Shown here in pieces: positions 28,741 to 38,624 of a stretch of DNA of 64,000 nucleotides. The position numbers and the translations under genes were made by a program. Position 1 is the stretch's first letter. Each line of letters begins with the position of its first letter. This DNA comes from Shimia abyssi (lineage in GTDB: Bacteria > Pseudomonadota > Alphaproteobacteria > Rhodobacterales > Rhodobacteraceae). The notes beneath the pieces are model-generated. The model was not told the DNA's origin and ran no database searches. It saw only the letters and a list, made by a program, of their open reading frames with translations. Location: positions 186,001 to 250,000 of the forward strand of contig NZ_PYGJ01000004.1 of assembly GCF_003014475.1 (NCBI RefSeq), written 5' to 3'.

Positions 28741-30056
28741 TATTGGGCACAACCATGGTATTTTACCGCCTGCTATGGGCCTGTTTATTGCCGGTTGGGC
28801 TGGTGTACCTCTGGCTTCGCGGTCGCAAGGACCCGCTTTATCGACAGCACATTGGAGAACGATTTGGCGTCTATTCAAAACCATTGCCACAGCGCCCGGT
28901 TTGGATCCATGCCGTCAGCATTGGCGAATTGCGATCTGCGACGGCTTTGATACGCTGTGCACTGGCCGCTGGGCATAACGTGCTGGTTACAAACTTCACC
29001 CCAGCCGGGCGGCGCGAATCCGAGAAACAGTTTGCCCCGGAAATCGCAAGCGGTCGGCTGGCTGTGGTCTATGTGCCTTTTGACATGAGCTGGTGTCACA
29101 GGCGGTTAATCGCGGCCTGTCAGCCGCAGATTTGCCTGCCCCTCGAGGTGGAAATCTGGCCTTGCATGATCCACGCCACCCGGCGGGCCGGTGTGCCGCT
29201 TTATCTATGTAACGCGCAATACGCGACCAAATCGTGGATACGCGATGCCAAGGGGTTGAAGTTTCGCAAACGGATTGTCGCGAAATGCGCAGGTGCTTTT
29301 GTAAAATCGGACATCCACAAACAGCGATACGAGTCGATCGGCGTCGAGGACGTAATCGTGACCGGCGAATTGCGGTTCGATCAGGCGATCCCGGACTACC
29401 TGCTAGACGCGGCAGAGGCGCATCGCCCAGCCCTGCAACGGGACAATCGCCAAGTCATCGCCATAGCCAGCGGCGTGGAACATGAAGAAACAATTTATCG
29501 GGACATGATCCAGAACCTTGTTGCCAATGCCCATGAGCGTGGTTCGCCGGCACCGTTGGTGATCTATGTTCCGCGCGCACCCGAACGGTTTGACGCGGTG
29601 TTTGACGGGCTGTGTCAGGCCGGGCTTTCGGTTGAGCGGCGCTCAAGACTGGGCGCGCCCGGCGCCGAAGGCCTGAAGAACATCCAACTTCCAGACACCA
29701 ACAAGATACAGGTTCTGTTGGGCGATAGCCTTGGTGAGATGTTCTATTACCTCGCCCTAGCGCAAAAGGTCATCGTGGGCGGCGGGTTTTATGAAAGAGG
29801 CGCGCATAATATCATCGAGCCGCTTGCCATTGGCAAACCGGCCTATGTGGGCCCTTACACGTGGACAATCGAATACCCGTTCGAAGAGGCGAAACTTGCC
29901 GGCATTGCGACATCCTACGAGACGCCAGACGCCATGGTCGACGCACTGTTGGCGCTGCCCGTTCCCGAACCGCAAACCATCGCGGAGTTCATGGGTCTGC
30001 ACTCTGGGGCCAGCGCAAAAACGCTGGCGGGTATCGAAAAGGTTATCGCCCGATAG
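28737..30056 (+). CDS. Kdo transferase-like glycosyltransferase (WaaA family), second copy
   Basis: This 439-residue paralogue has an N-terminal membrane anchor (FYRLLWACLLPVGLVYLWL), WIHAVSIGELRSATALI with the catalytic Glu position, LVTNFTPAGRRE, and the nucleotide-sugar loop VGGGFYERGAHNIIEPLAIGKP. It is clearly different in sequence from the first copy, so the duplication is old. Both retain key residues. They may add successive Kdo residues, or one may use another ulosonic acid. Confidence 0.82.
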   Translation: MILGTTMVFYRLLWACLLPVGLVYLWLRGRKDPLYRQHIGERFGVYSKPLPQRPVWIHAVSIGELRSATALIRCALAAGHNVLVTNFTPAGRRESEKQFAPEIASGRLAVVYVPFDMSWCHRRLIAACQPQICLPLEVEIWPCMIHATRRAGVPLYLCNAQYATKSWIRDAKGLKFRKRIVAKCAGAFVKSDIHKQRYESIGVEDVIVTGELRFDQAIPDYLLDAAEAHRPALQRDNRQVIAIASGVEHEETIYRDMIQNLVANAHERGSPAPLVIYVPRAPERFDAVFDGLCQAGLSVERRSRLGAPGAEGLKNIQLPDTNKIQVLLGDSLGEMFYYLALAQKVIVGGGFYERGAHNIIEPLAIGKPAYVGPYTWTIEYPFEEAKLAGIATSYETPDAMVDALLALPVPEPQTIAEFMGLHSGASAKTLAGIEKVIAR

Positions 30057-30098
30057 CACCAGTAGGTCACGAAGGCGCAGCTCAAAACCTGCCAGGGG

Positions 30099-30923
30099 CT
30101 ACCCTAAGCGAGGATATGCTTTTGCCGCGACACCTGCCCCTAGCGTCTCCTGAATGGGTTGGTCCTGCACGAGCGAACTAAAAACCTCACGCCACTGCGG
30201 ATAGTCCGACGCGAGATTGATAACAGGCCAATCGCTGCCAAACATGACGCGGTCAGATCCAAAGATCTCGTACACATGAGAAACATAAGGTTGCAAATCG
30301 GGTGTGGTCCAATTTGCACCCGCCTCCGTCACCAAGCCCGACAGCTTACAGAAAACACTTGCAGACTGGGCAACCTGCGCCATCAGTGACGCCCAAGGCT
30401 CAAATCCGTTGTCGCGGATTTCGGGTTTCGCGCAGTGATCCACGACGACGCGCAATCCGTCATATTTCTCAAGGAAAGTAAGTAGATGCGGCAAATGCCG
30501 CGGCATGACCAGCGCATCGAATGTGAGGTTATGCGCACGCATTGCTTCTATGGCCGGGCGCAGTTCATCCAGCAGCATCCAACGATCATCAGGGATGTCC
30601 TGTATCATCGGGCGCAGCCCCACCAGTTTTGGATGCTCCGTCAGCCGGGCTATCGATTCTGGAGCCGTTTCTTTTTCAAGGTCGACCCAGCCTACCACCC
30701 CAACGATCCAGTCATGAGTGTCGGCCAATGAAAGCAGAAATTCGGTTTCCGCCTCTGTATCCGCCGCCTGAACGGCAATGCATCCCTCGATGCCAGCGCT
30801 GTCCAAAAGCGGTTTGAGGTCGGATGGCAGGAAATCGCGGTAAAGCGGCGCAAGATCTGGCGTGAGCCAACCATAGTCACCTCGATCCAGTTTCCAGAAA
30901 TGTTGATGTGTATCGATTTTCAC
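30099..30923 (-). CDS. L-fuconolactonase (amidohydrolase family)
   Basis: This TIM-barrel hydrolase of 274 residues has the metal motif DTHQHFW at its start, VVVDHCAKP near residue 180 and FGSDWPV near residue 230. It should open L-fuconolactone to L-fuconate. I choose the GTG at 30923 because it lies 4 bases after the stop of the upstream reductase gene with AAGG before it. The longer ATG frame overlaps that gene. It is the last gene of the IclR-reductase-lactonase operon. Confidence 0.82.
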   Translation of the reverse strand: MKIDTHQHFWKLDRGDYGWLTPDLAPLYRDFLPSDLKPLLDSAGIEGCIAVQAADTEAETEFLLSLADTHDWIVGVVGWVDLEKETAPESIARLTEHPKLVGLRPMIQDIPDDRWMLLDELRPAIEAMRAHNLTFDALVMPRHLPHLLTFLEKYDGLRVVVDHCAKPEIRDNGFEPWASLMAQVAQSASVFCKLSGLVTEAGANWTTPDLQPYVSHVYEIFGSDRVMFGSDWPVINLASDYPQWREVFSSLVQDQPIQETLGAGVAAKAYPRLG

Positions 30924-30927
30924 GGGC

Positions 30928-31938
30928 CTAGACCTTGAATGGATTGGAATTGGGTGTCGGTGCATCCGGACTCACAAGTCCGGTTGCCTTGAGGGTGTCC
31001 CAGAAACTTTCGGGAATTTCCACTGACGCCCATTTCAAGGCGTCCTGCAATTCTTTGCGGTTGCGCAACCCCGGAATGACGGACACGACCGCGTCGTGTC
31101 CCAATGGGAATTGCAGTGCTGCGGCGGGCAGCGGCACGCCAAAGGCTTGGCAATGTGCTGACAAATCAGCGACCCGTTTTCGAATATGATCCGGCGCCGC
31201 GCCATAGTTCCAGGTTTTTCCACCAACCAGAATACCAGAGTTGAACGGGCCACCGATCACAACCGAGATGCCTCTATCAGTGCAGGCGACTAACAAATCC
31301 TCCAACGGGTCCTGCTCAAGCAATGTGTACCGCCCGGCCAAAAGAAACACGTCCCAGTCCCCGATGCCCATAGCGTCCATGCAGACGGCGCTTTCATTCA
31401 CCCCCAACCCGATGGCCTTAACCACCCCACCGGCGCGCAATTCGTCCAACGCCTTGTACCCACTATTGGCTAGGTCGGAAAAATGACCTTCATGGGCGTC
31501 ACCATGGGTCATCCGACCAATGTCGTGAACATAGAGAATGTCGATCCGATCAAGGCCCAGCCGCTGAAATGAGTCTTCAACTGATCGCATGATCGCATCG
31601 TAGCTGTAGTCAAAGACAGGATGGAACGGCAGCGGCTCTGGCCAGCCAAGCGCAGCAGGATCTTTCGGCATTCCCGGTTTAAGCAATCGCCCCACTTTGG
31701 TCGACAGCACATAGTCTTGCCCGCGCAGCGCATCGCCTACAGTATGCTCCGAGCGCCCAAACCCGTAGAACGGCGCCGTGTCAACATATGTAAGGCCTTG
31801 TGCGAACGCCTCCGTCAACGTTTGCGCGGCTTCGATATCATCGACCGGATTAAGCAAACCACCCAGAGGTGCACCGCCAAAGCCAAGCGTGGGAACCAAA
31901 AGTGAGGTTCGCCCAATTGAACGTCGCGGCAGCATCAT
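30928..31938 (-). CDS. L-fucose dehydrogenase (aldo/keto reductase)
   Basis: This 336-residue aldo/keto reductase is of the D-threo-aldose/L-fucose 1-dehydrogenase group. It has TLGFGGAPLGGL, the catalytic Asp and Tyr in YVDTAPFYGFGRSE, STKVGRLL with the catalytic Lys, and DILYVHDIGR with the catalytic His. It should oxidise L-fucose at C1 to the lactone. It sits between the IclR regulator gene and the lactonase gene. Confidence 0.85.
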   Translation of the reverse strand: MMLPRRSIGRTSLLVPTLGFGGAPLGGLLNPVDDIEAAQTLTEAFAQGLTYVDTAPFYGFGRSEHTVGDALRGQDYVLSTKVGRLLKPGMPKDPAALGWPEPLPFHPVFDYSYDAIMRSVEDSFQRLGLDRIDILYVHDIGRMTHGDAHEGHFSDLANSGYKALDELRAGGVVKAIGLGVNESAVCMDAMGIGDWDVFLLAGRYTLLEQDPLEDLLVACTDRGISVVIGGPFNSGILVGGKTWNYGAAPDHIRKRVADLSAHCQAFGVPLPAAALQFPLGHDAVVSVIPGLRNRKELQDALKWASVEIPESFWDTLKATGLVSPDAPTPNSNPFKV

Positions 31939-31941
31939 CTC

Positions 31942-32736
31942 TCAGCTTCCCTTCCGAAACGGGTTGGAGCCGCCGTACAAGCTGGTCAAATCGTCGGCGA
32001 GATTATCGATCATATCCGTAACCTCCTCCATCGACGGTACTTCAAATTCATCAACGCGTTCCGTGTGAGGGCAGCTCAGAGCGGCGGTAACATTGCCCGA
32101 TGGTCCAAAAATCGGGAAGGCAATATTGGTGACGCCCGTCAAGGTGGCAGAGGGCATTAGTTCGTGACCGACACTACGTATGCGCGCAAGGTGTTCATCA
32201 AACTCGGCACGGTCGAGTTTGGGCTCACCCACCGCCAAACGGTGCTGGGAGATCAGGTCATCCACTTCGTCGCTTGATCGAAAGGCCGCGAGCACTCGCC
32301 CAGTACCGGTATTCCAAAGGCCGACGACGGTGCCGGTGCGCAATGCAAGCCCCCAATTGCCCGGCGATTCAGCGGCGGCAACAACAACGATGTCGCCATT
32401 ACTTTCCATGCCCATATGACACGATTGCCATGCCTTGCGCGTCACGGCGCGCATCCGCGGCAGTGCTGCTTCGATCACCCGACCGATAGGTGGATGGCGT
32501 TGGCTCAGCGAGAACATTTTTAGGCTCAACGCGTACCGATCCCCGGAAATGGACCGGTCGATATACCCGCGCCGGACAAGTGTTGAGATCATTCTGTAGA
32601 TTTCGCTCTGCGAGCGATCCAACGCCTTGGCCACCTCGCCCTGTGTCAAACCCTCTCCGTGGCTGGCCAACAGCTCGATGATGTCGAGCCCTTTTTCCAA
32701 CGCCGGGGCCCGGTACTTGTCACTGATTTCTTCCAT
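31942..32736 (-). CDS. IclR-family regulator of the L-fucose cluster
   Basis: This 264-residue regulator has an N-terminal winged helix (ALEKGLDIIELLASHGEGLTQGEVAKALDRSQSEIYRMISTLVRRGYI) and a C-terminal IclR effector domain (TLTGVTNIAFPIFGPSGNVTAALSCP). It lies 3 bases before the dehydrogenase gene and is divergent from the transport and catabolic operon, so it most likely controls both directions in response to fucose or a pathway product. Confidence 0.88.
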   Translation of the reverse strand: MEEISDKYRAPALEKGLDIIELLASHGEGLTQGEVAKALDRSQSEIYRMISTLVRRGYIDRSISGDRYALSLKMFSLSQRHPPIGRVIEAALPRMRAVTRKAWQSCHMGMESNGDIVVVAAAESPGNWGLALRTGTVVGLWNTGTGRVLAAFRSSDEVDDLISQHRLAVGEPKLDRAEFDEHLARIRSVGHELMPSATLTGVTNIAFPIFGPSGNVTAALSCPHTERVDEFEVPSMEEVTDMIDNLADDLTSLYGGSNPFRKGS

Positions 32737-32802
32737 TCCGCGCCCAATTCTCCCTTGGAACTCTCAAAAGGATCATAAAAGCGGCGATCGATGTCAAGCT
32801 TG

Positions 32803-32816
32803 ATTTATAGATAAAT
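32803..32816. promoter_or_regulatory. Candidate operator palindrome of the fucose cluster
   Basis: An inverted repeat (ATTTAT-AG-ATAAAT) lies midway between the IclR gene and the solute-binding protein gene. It is AT-rich and may be fortuitous, but its position suits an IclR operator. Confidence 0.3.
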
Positions 32817-32829
32817 AAATGTTTTGTAT

Positions 32830-32857
32830 TTGAATGTAGGGCGGAAAATCTTATACT
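32830..32857 (+). promoter_or_regulatory. Putative sigma70 promoter of the fucose transport operon
   Basis: TTGAAT (32830-32835) and TATACT (32852-32857) are separated by 16 bases. They lie upstream of a strong ribosome site (AGGGAGG) of the solute-binding protein gene. Confidence 0.45.
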
Positions 32858-32886
32858 TTTGACGTCTTCGTCCAGGGAGGAAAAAA

Positions 32887-34209
32887 ATGAAAAACTCGAA
32901 CTATTTAAAAGGTTTACTGGCAAGCACGGCGCTCGTGGTAGCAAGCGAATCGGCGGTGGCCGCGGAATGGGGTAGCTTTGATGGCGTCACCGTCGAAGCG
33001 AAGCTGATTGGTGGTCAGCAGTATGAGGGCCTCTATGGGCGTATTGCAGATTGGGAGGCCGCAACCGGCGCCAAAGTCGACATCATTTCAAAGAAAAGCC
33101 ACTTTGAGATCGACAAGGAAATCAAGTCTGACATGGCGGCCGGAACAACCTCGTGGTGTGTTGGGTCAAACCATTCGTCTTTTGCACCGCAATACGAGGG
33201 TCTGTATGTCGATCTGAACGATTATGTCTCTGCGGAAACAATTGCTGAGTTTGTTGGCGGCAACATCGGTGCCTCGACAGTCGGTGGCGAATTGTTGATG
33301 CTGCCACGCGCGCAATTCGACGTGTCGGTTCTCTATTACCTCAAGTCGAATTATGAAGACGCCGACAAAGCAGCAGCCTTTAAGAGCGAATATGGCTACG
33401 ACTTGGCCGTGCCGGAAACATGGGAACAGATGAAGGATCAGGCGATCTTTTTTGCGGATCCGCCCAATTTTTATGGCACACAATATGCGGGTAAAGACGA
33501 AGCCATCGTCGGACGTTTTTACGAGATGGTTGTCGCAGAGGGCGGCAATTACCTGGACGATGAAAAGCGTCCGATCTTCAACTCGGATGCCGGCCAGCGC
33601 GCACTACAGTGGTTTGTCGACCTCTACGAGGCCAAAGCCGTACCGGCCGGGACAACCTCTTATGTTTGGGATGACCTTGGACAGGGCTTTGCTTCTGGGA
33701 CCGTCGCGCTGAATTTGGATTGGCCGGGCTGGGCCGGGTTCTTCAACGATCCGGAATCCTCAAAAGCCGCCGGCAATGTCGGCGTTGCAGTGCAGCCAAT
33801 GGGGTCCGTGACACGCACCGGATGGTCCGGCCACCATGGTTTCTCCGTCACCAATGATTGCGACAACAAAGAAGCAGCAGCGTCACTTGTTATGTTCCTG
33901 ACCAGCGAAGAAAGCCAGCTGGCGGAATCTGCCGGTGGATCGCTGCCGACACGCACAGCCGTATGGGACGCAAATGTAGCCGCAGCCAAGAGCGGCGACG
34001 ATGCGTTCCGTGCCGAAGCGCTGGCGGCGTTTGCAGAGGGTGCAAAATACGCGTTTGCAGTTCCGCCAATTCCGGAATGGGGTGAAACCACCAACATCGT
34101 TTTCCCAGAGCTTCAGGCCGCCATCGTCGGCGACAAAACCGTCAAAGAGGCACTAGATGATGCCGCCGAAGCCGTTGACGAGCTGATGCAAGAATCCGGC
34201 TACTACTAG
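32887..34209 (+). CDS. Sugar ABC transporter substrate-binding protein
   Basis: This 440-residue family 1 extracellular solute-binding protein has a signal peptide (MKNSNYLKGLLASTALVVA...AVAAEW) and the usual two-lobe pattern with TSYVWDDLGQGFASGTVALNLDWPG near residue 265. Its place at the head of an operon with two MalF/MalG-type permeases, an ATPase and fucose enzymes suggests it binds L-fucose or a related sugar. A GC-rich hairpin follows the gene and may raise its expression above that of the permeases. Confidence 0.9.
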   Translation: MKNSNYLKGLLASTALVVASESAVAAEWGSFDGVTVEAKLIGGQQYEGLYGRIADWEAATGAKVDIISKKSHFEIDKEIKSDMAAGTTSWCVGSNHSSFAPQYEGLYVDLNDYVSAETIAEFVGGNIGASTVGGELLMLPRAQFDVSVLYYLKSNYEDADKAAAFKSEYGYDLAVPETWEQMKDQAIFFADPPNFYGTQYAGKDEAIVGRFYEMVVAEGGNYLDDEKRPIFNSDAGQRALQWFVDLYEAKAVPAGTTSYVWDDLGQGFASGTVALNLDWPGWAGFFNDPESSKAAGNVGVAVQPMGSVTRTGWSGHHGFSVTNDCDNKEAAASLVMFLTSEESQLAESAGGSLPTRTAVWDANVAAAKSGDDAFRAEALAAFAEGAKYAFAVPPIPEWGETTNIVFPELQAAIVGDKTVKEALDDAAEAVDELMQESGYY

Positions 34210-34232
34210 GTCCGGGTTCCCTTCTCCCAATT

Positions 34233-34255
34233 GGGGGCGGATTGGTTTCGCCCCC
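34233..34255 (+). terminator. Intra-operon hairpin after the binding-protein gene
   Basis: A 7-bp GC-only stem (GGGGGCG with CGCCCCC, 9-base loop) lies between the binding protein and the first permease. Such structures usually stabilise the upstream mRNA or partly attenuate transcription. Confidence 0.5.
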
Positions 34256-34290
34256 ATACTCTCCTTGCCCAGTTCCCAAAAAGGTGTGAC

Positions 34291-35184
34291 ATGCCCCGTC
34301 GCCGCTTTCCAGAGTGGTTGGTTCTTCTGTTGCCTGCGTTCATCGTCATTGCAGCCGTTGTCCTGATCCCGCTGATTTTCTCGCTCTACTCCAGCTTTAC
34401 GCCTTACAAGCTGACGCGACCCTCAACGTTGTGGCGTTGGGTTGGCACCTACAACTATGAAAAGATCCTGACCGACGCAAAATTCTGGGCTGCCTTTGGT
34501 CGCACCGTTTTGTTCCTGACCATTGCGCTGAACCTTGAACTGATTTTGGGATTGGGCATTGCGTTGATGGTTAACAAGGTGACGTGGGGCCAGCGCACTC
34601 TCAGAACCATTCTGATGTTTCCGATGATGTTCTCTCCCATCCTTGTTGGCTTTCAGTTCAAGTTCATTTTTAACGACAATATCGGGCTGGTGAACAACGT
34701 GTTGCAGTCTTTGGGGTCCAACACCGCCCTACCGTGGCTGGTCGATGGCAAATTGGCGATGTTCTCAATCCTGTTTGCGGAAATCTGGATGAGCACTTCT
34801 GTGTTCGCCATCCTGATCCTGGCCGGATTGTTCGCCATGCCGCGCGACCCGCTGGAGGCTGCAAAAGTGGATGGGTGCACCGCATGGCAGACGTTCCGTC
34901 ATATAACGCTTCCATTTCTGATGCCCTTTATCTTTATCGCAATGACTATCCGTTCGCTGGATGTGGCACGTGCCTATGACATCGTTCAGATCATGACGGG
35001 CGGCGGCCCAGCTCGTCGAACCGAGCTGCTTTGGACGTTGATGAGCCGTACCGGCTATGTGGACGCGCGGATGGGGCTGGCCAATGCGATGGGCTATGTG
35101 TCGATCATTCTTTCCATCCTCTTCACCATCTATTTCTTTCGCAAGCTTAGCGCAGCTCGCGCTGAACTGGGCATGGCGGGGTAA
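34291..35184 (+). CDS. Sugar ABC transporter permease, MalF type
   Basis: This 297-residue inner-membrane protein has six predicted helices, the first at LVLLLPAFIVIAAVVLIPLIF. The EAA loop is EAAKVDGCTAWQTFRHITLPFLMP near residue 190. The start ATG 34291 has AAAAAGGTG upstream. It forms the translocation pore with the next gene's product. Confidence 0.92.
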   Translation: MPRRRFPEWLVLLLPAFIVIAAVVLIPLIFSLYSSFTPYKLTRPSTLWRWVGTYNYEKILTDAKFWAAFGRTVLFLTIALNLELILGLGIALMVNKVTWGQRTLRTILMFPMMFSPILVGFQFKFIFNDNIGLVNNVLQSLGSNTALPWLVDGKLAMFSILFAEIWMSTSVFAILILAGLFAMPRDPLEAAKVDGCTAWQTFRHITLPFLMPFIFIAMTIRSLDVARAYDIVQIMTGGGPARRTELLWTLMSRTGYVDARMGLANAMGYVSIILSILFTIYFFRKLSAARAELGMAG

Positions 35185-35189
35185 CGAAT

Positions 35190-36053
35190 ATGGATCGCAA
35201 TCTCACACACCGCAATCGCCGCCGCGTTCTGAAAGCAGTCCACTTTGTCGCGCTTTTTCTGACGATGGCCATCATATGCATTCCTGGCCTCTGGATCGTA
35301 CTGAATTCGTTCCGTCCCACCGTCGAGATCATGGCAAAGCCGCCAGTCTGGACGCCAAGCTTCACGCTCGACCATTATCGCGCCATGTTCGGCGGCGCCG
35401 GAGAAGGCGGCGTGCCTGTGTTCTCCTATTTCCGCAATTCGATGATCGTGTCTGTGACATCCACAGTGATCGCTATTCTGATTGGCATGTCAGGTGGATA
35501 CGCGTTTGCACGCTACCGTTTCAAAGGCAAAGGCGCCTACTTCGTTGGTCTGATGCTGTTTCGCGCGGTGCCGGGTGTGGCGCTCTCTTTGCCGCTTTTC
35601 ATCGTGTTCGCCCGCGTCGGGATTATTGATACGCATTTCGGGTTGATTCTGGCCTATGTTGCAATGAACGTCCCATTCACCGTTTGGCTGACGGACGGGT
35701 TCTTTCGCCAGATCCCAAAGGAGCTGCATGAAGCGGCCGAGATTGACGGCTGTACCCGTTGGCAGGCTTTTTGGAAGGTCGAGTTCCCTGTCGCCCGTTC
35801 GGGCGTAGCTTCAGCGGCGATCTTTGCCTTTCTCACCAGCTGGAACGAATTTGCCTTGGCGTCCCAACTGACACGTTCGGTGGGATCAAAAACAATGCCG
35901 GTTGGTCTGCTCGATTTCACGGCTGAATTCACCATTAACTGGGGTGGGATGTGCGCACTTGCGGTGCTTATGATCATCCCCGCGCTCATCCTGACTTTCC
36001 TTGTTCAGAAACACCTGATTGCCGGCCTGACCTTCGGCGGCGTCAAAGGATAA
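35190..36053 (+). CDS. Sugar ABC transporter permease, MalG type
   Basis: This 287-residue membrane protein has helices starting at [22 protein letters not shown] and the EAA loop [25 protein letters not shown] near residue 180. It lies 5 bases after the MalF-type gene and 4 bases before the ATPase gene. Confidence 0.92.
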   Translation: MDRNLTHRNRRRVLKAVHFVALFLTMAIICIPGLWIVLNSFRPTVEIMAKPPVWTPSFTLDHYRAMFGGAGEGGVPVFSYFRNSMIVSVTSTVIAILIGMSGGYAFARYRFKGKGAYFVGLMLFRAVPGVALSLPLFIVFARVGIIDTHFGLILAYVAMNVPFTVWLTDGFFRQIPKELHEAAEIDGCTRWQAFWKVEFPVARSGVASAAIFAFLTSWNEFALASQLTRSVGSKTMPVGLLDFTAEFTINWGGMCALAVLMIIPALILTFLVQKHLIAGLTFGGVKG

Positions 36054-36057
36054 CATC

Positions 36058-37176
36058 ATGACCGAAGTAACCCTTTCAAATGTAGTCAAAAACTACGGTG
36101 CTCACCGGGCAGTACACGGCATCGACCTCGATATTCAACACGGCGAATTCGTGGTTCTGGTTGGGCCTTCGGGATGCGGCAAATCCACGACTTTGCGAAT
36201 GATCGCCGGGCTCGAGGCTATATCGGGCGGCGATGTCTCAATTGGTGGGCGGATCGTGAACGACCTGCCGCCGCGGGAACGCAATATCTCGATGGTGTTT
36301 CAGAATTACGCGCTTTACCCCCACATGACCGTTCGCGAAAACCTTGGGTTCTCGCTGGCGATCAAGAAAAAGGCACCCGAAGAAATTATCGCGGCGGTGG
36401 ATGAGGCCGCTGCAATCCTCGGGTTGGATGAGTTGATGGATCGCAAGCCTGCTGAACTGTCTGGTGGTCAGCGACAGCGTGTTGCCATGGGGCGGGCGAT
36501 TGTGCGCCACCCGGATGTATTCCTGTTTGACGAACCCTTGTCGAACCTTGACGCCAAGCTGCGCACTCAGATGCGGGTCGAGATTAAGAAGCTACATCAG
36601 AAAGTCGGCAACACAATCATCTACGTAACCCACGATCAGGTCGAAGCCATGACGTTGGCAGATCGTATCGTGCTGATGCAGGACGGGCATATTGTTCAGG
36701 TCGGCACTCCACTGGAACTGTTCGACAAGCCGGTCAATACGTTTGTCGCAACGTTCATCGGTTCACCGCCAATGAACCTGATTGACGGAATTGTGCGCGG
36801 CGATAACGCGGTCGAATTGCACGCTCCGTCTAGCGGAGGATTACATGGCGGTCTGACAATACCCTTACCGTCAACCGCACGTGGACGCGTTTCAGATGGT
36901 CAGGCGATCAAGTTCGGGTTTCGGGCGGACAATTTGATGCCGATGGGACACGCGGTCGAAGAAGGTGGAGAAAGAACTGAGCTGGATTTGCCCGTTACCC
37001 TGACAGAACCATTGGGCACGGAAACCTTGTTGTTCACTGAGGTGGCCGGAACCGAAGTACAAGCTAAGATGTACAACCCCCGCCCAGTTCGGCCCGGCGA
37101 AACTCTGAAATTCCAGCTGATGCTGGACAAGTGCCACATCTTTGATGCGGCGACATCGAATGCAATCCGGGGCTGA
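36058..37176 (+). CDS. Sugar ABC transporter ATPase, UgpC/MsmK type
   Basis: This 372-residue ATPase has Walker [10 protein letters not shown], signature [16 protein letters not shown], Walker [17 protein letters not shown] and a C-terminal OB-type regulatory domain (about 240-372). It powers the importer encoded just upstream. The gene order (binding protein, two permeases, ATPase) is that of a full CUT1-type system. Confidence 0.93.
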   Translation: MTEVTLSNVVKNYGAHRAVHGIDLDIQHGEFVVLVGPSGCGKSTTLRMIAGLEAISGGDVSIGGRIVNDLPPRERNISMVFQNYALYPHMTVRENLGFSLAIKKKAPEEIIAAVDEAAAILGLDELMDRKPAELSGGQRQRVAMGRAIVRHPDVFLFDEPLSNLDAKLRTQMRVEIKKLHQKVGNTIIYVTHDQVEAMTLADRIVLMQDGHIVQVGTPLELFDKPVNTFVATFIGSPPMNLIDGIVRGDNAVELHAPSSGGLHGGLTIPLPSTARGRVSDGQAIKFGFRADNLMPMGHAVEEGGERTELDLPVTLTEPLGTETLLFTEVAGTEVQAKMYNPRPVRPGETLKFQLMLDKCHIFDAATSNAIRG

Positions 37177-37178
37177 TC

Positions 37179-38291
37179 ATGGCACATATCACACGAATAG
37201 ACCTACAGATGATCGACTTGGTTCCCAAGGTGAAACGGGTCGACGCCATTCAGACATTTGTCAGCCAGGAAACGCCGATTGTGACGCTCCACGATAGCGA
37301 TGGCGCAACGGGAACCGGATATTGCTATACTATCGGAACCGGCGGGCCTTCGATCATGGCCATGCTCGAACACACCTTGGCGCCCTTGTTGATTGGACGT
37401 GACCCTGACCGGATCGAAGGGTTGTGGCAGGAGATGCTGTTCAGCACGCATGCCACCGCCGTGGGCGCAATTACGTCGCTCGCGATGGCGGCCATTGATA
37501 CGGCGCTTTGGGATCTGAAATGCAAAAAGGCGGATCTGCCCTTGTGGAAAGCGGCAGGCGGCAGCCGCGAGCGCATCCCGCTTTATACGACCGAAGGAGG
37601 TTGGTTGCATCTTGAGCCGCAGGCGCTGGTCGATGATGCGCTTGAAATGCAGGAGCGAGGGTTTCGCGGCTCCAAGATCAAGATCGGCTGTGAGCATATC
37701 AGCGAAGATGACGCACGGCTTGGTGCGGTGCGGGCCGCCGTTGGCGATCGATACGAGATTATGACCGATGGCAATCAGGGATTCACCCTGTCCGAAGCCA
37801 TCCGGCGCGCGCGACTGCTGGAAACATATGGTATTGGCTGGTTCGAAGAACCCCTGCCCGCCGACAATGTGGCTGGCCACATCGAACTGGCGCGTCACAC
37901 CTCTGTACCCATCGCCGTTGGCGAAAGCATGTATTCACTTAGCCAGTTCAAGGACTATTTACAGCTGGGCGCGGCCTCGATTGTGCAAGTGGACGTGGCG
38001 CGCATCGGCGGGATCACTCCGTGGTTAAAGGTGGCGCACATGGCCGAAGCGTTTAACGTGATGGTGTGTCCGCATTTCCTGATGGAATTGCATCTACCGC
38101 TGGTCTGCGCCGTGCCCAACGCCAAATGGTTGGAGTACATTCCACAACTGGACAGCGTGACAGGCGACGGGATGCGAATGAAAGATGGCTTCGCCATTCC
38201 TTCAGATGTGCCAGGCTTGGGGATAGACTGGGATTGGCAAGCTATTGACGCCAAATCTGTTCTGTCGACCACTGTGACTAGGGGACATTAA
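37179..38291 (+). CDS. Enolase-superfamily enzyme, mandelate racemase subgroup
   Basis: This 370-residue enzyme has the full catalytic set of the mandelate racemase subgroup: Lys166 and Lys168 in KIKIG, Asp197 in TDGNQ, Glu223 in FEEP, Glu249 in GES and His299 in PHF. Members dehydrate or racemise sugar acids. L-fuconate dehydratase is encoded separately in the same operon, so this one must have another substrate, perhaps a related aldonate such as L-galactonate, D-arabinonate or a sugar lactone. The substrate cannot be read from sequence. Confidence 0.8.
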   Translation: MAHITRIDLQMIDLVPKVKRVDAIQTFVSQETPIVTLHDSDGATGTGYCYTIGTGGPSIMAMLEHTLAPLLIGRDPDRIEGLWQEMLFSTHATAVGAITSLAMAAIDTALWDLKCKKADLPLWKAAGGSRERIPLYTTEGGWLHLEPQALVDDALEMQERGFRGSKIKIGCEHISEDDARLGAVRAAVGDRYEIMTDGNQGFTLSEAIRRARLLETYGIGWFEEPLPADNVAGHIELARHTSVPIAVGESMYSLSQFKDYLQLGAASIVQVDVARIGGITPWLKVAHMAEAFNVMVCPHFLMELHLPLVCAVPNAKWLEYIPQLDSVTGDGMRMKDGFAIPSDVPGLGIDWDWQAIDAKSVLSTTVTRGH

Positions 38292-38620
38292 TGCAACGTA
38301 TGGGCATGGTGATCGGGATCAAACCCGACAAGATCAAAGAGTATAAGCGGCTTCATGCAGACGCGTGGCCAGATGTGCTGGACCAGATCAGAGGCAGCAA
38401 CATCCGAAACTATACGATTTTTCTGCGAGAGCCTGAAAACCTGTTGTTCGGGTATTGGGAATATCACGGCGACGATTTCAATGGTGACATGGCCCAGATG
38501 GCCAAGGATCCCAGAACACAGGAATGGTGGACGCACACCGACCCCTGCCAATCACCGCTCGCCAGCCGCGCCGAAGGCGAACAATGGTCAATGATGGAAG
38601 AAGTTTTTCACACGGAGTGA
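38291..38620 (+). CDS. L-rhamnose/L-fucose mutarotase (RhaM family)
   Basis: This 109-residue protein matches the RhaM (DUF718) ferredoxin-like fold: MGMVIGIKPDKIKEYKRLHADAWPDVL at the start, NYTIFLREPENLLFGYWEY in the middle and MMEEVFHTE at the end. It interconverts sugar anomers, here probably L-fucose, to feed the dehydrogenase. It overlaps the previous gene by one base. Confidence 0.87.
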   Translation: MQRMGMVIGIKPDKIKEYKRLHADAWPDVLDQIRGSNIRNYTIFLREPENLLFGYWEYHGDDFNGDMAQMAKDPRTQEWWTHTDPCQSPLASRAEGEQWSMMEEVFHTE

Positions 38621-38624
38621 ATTG

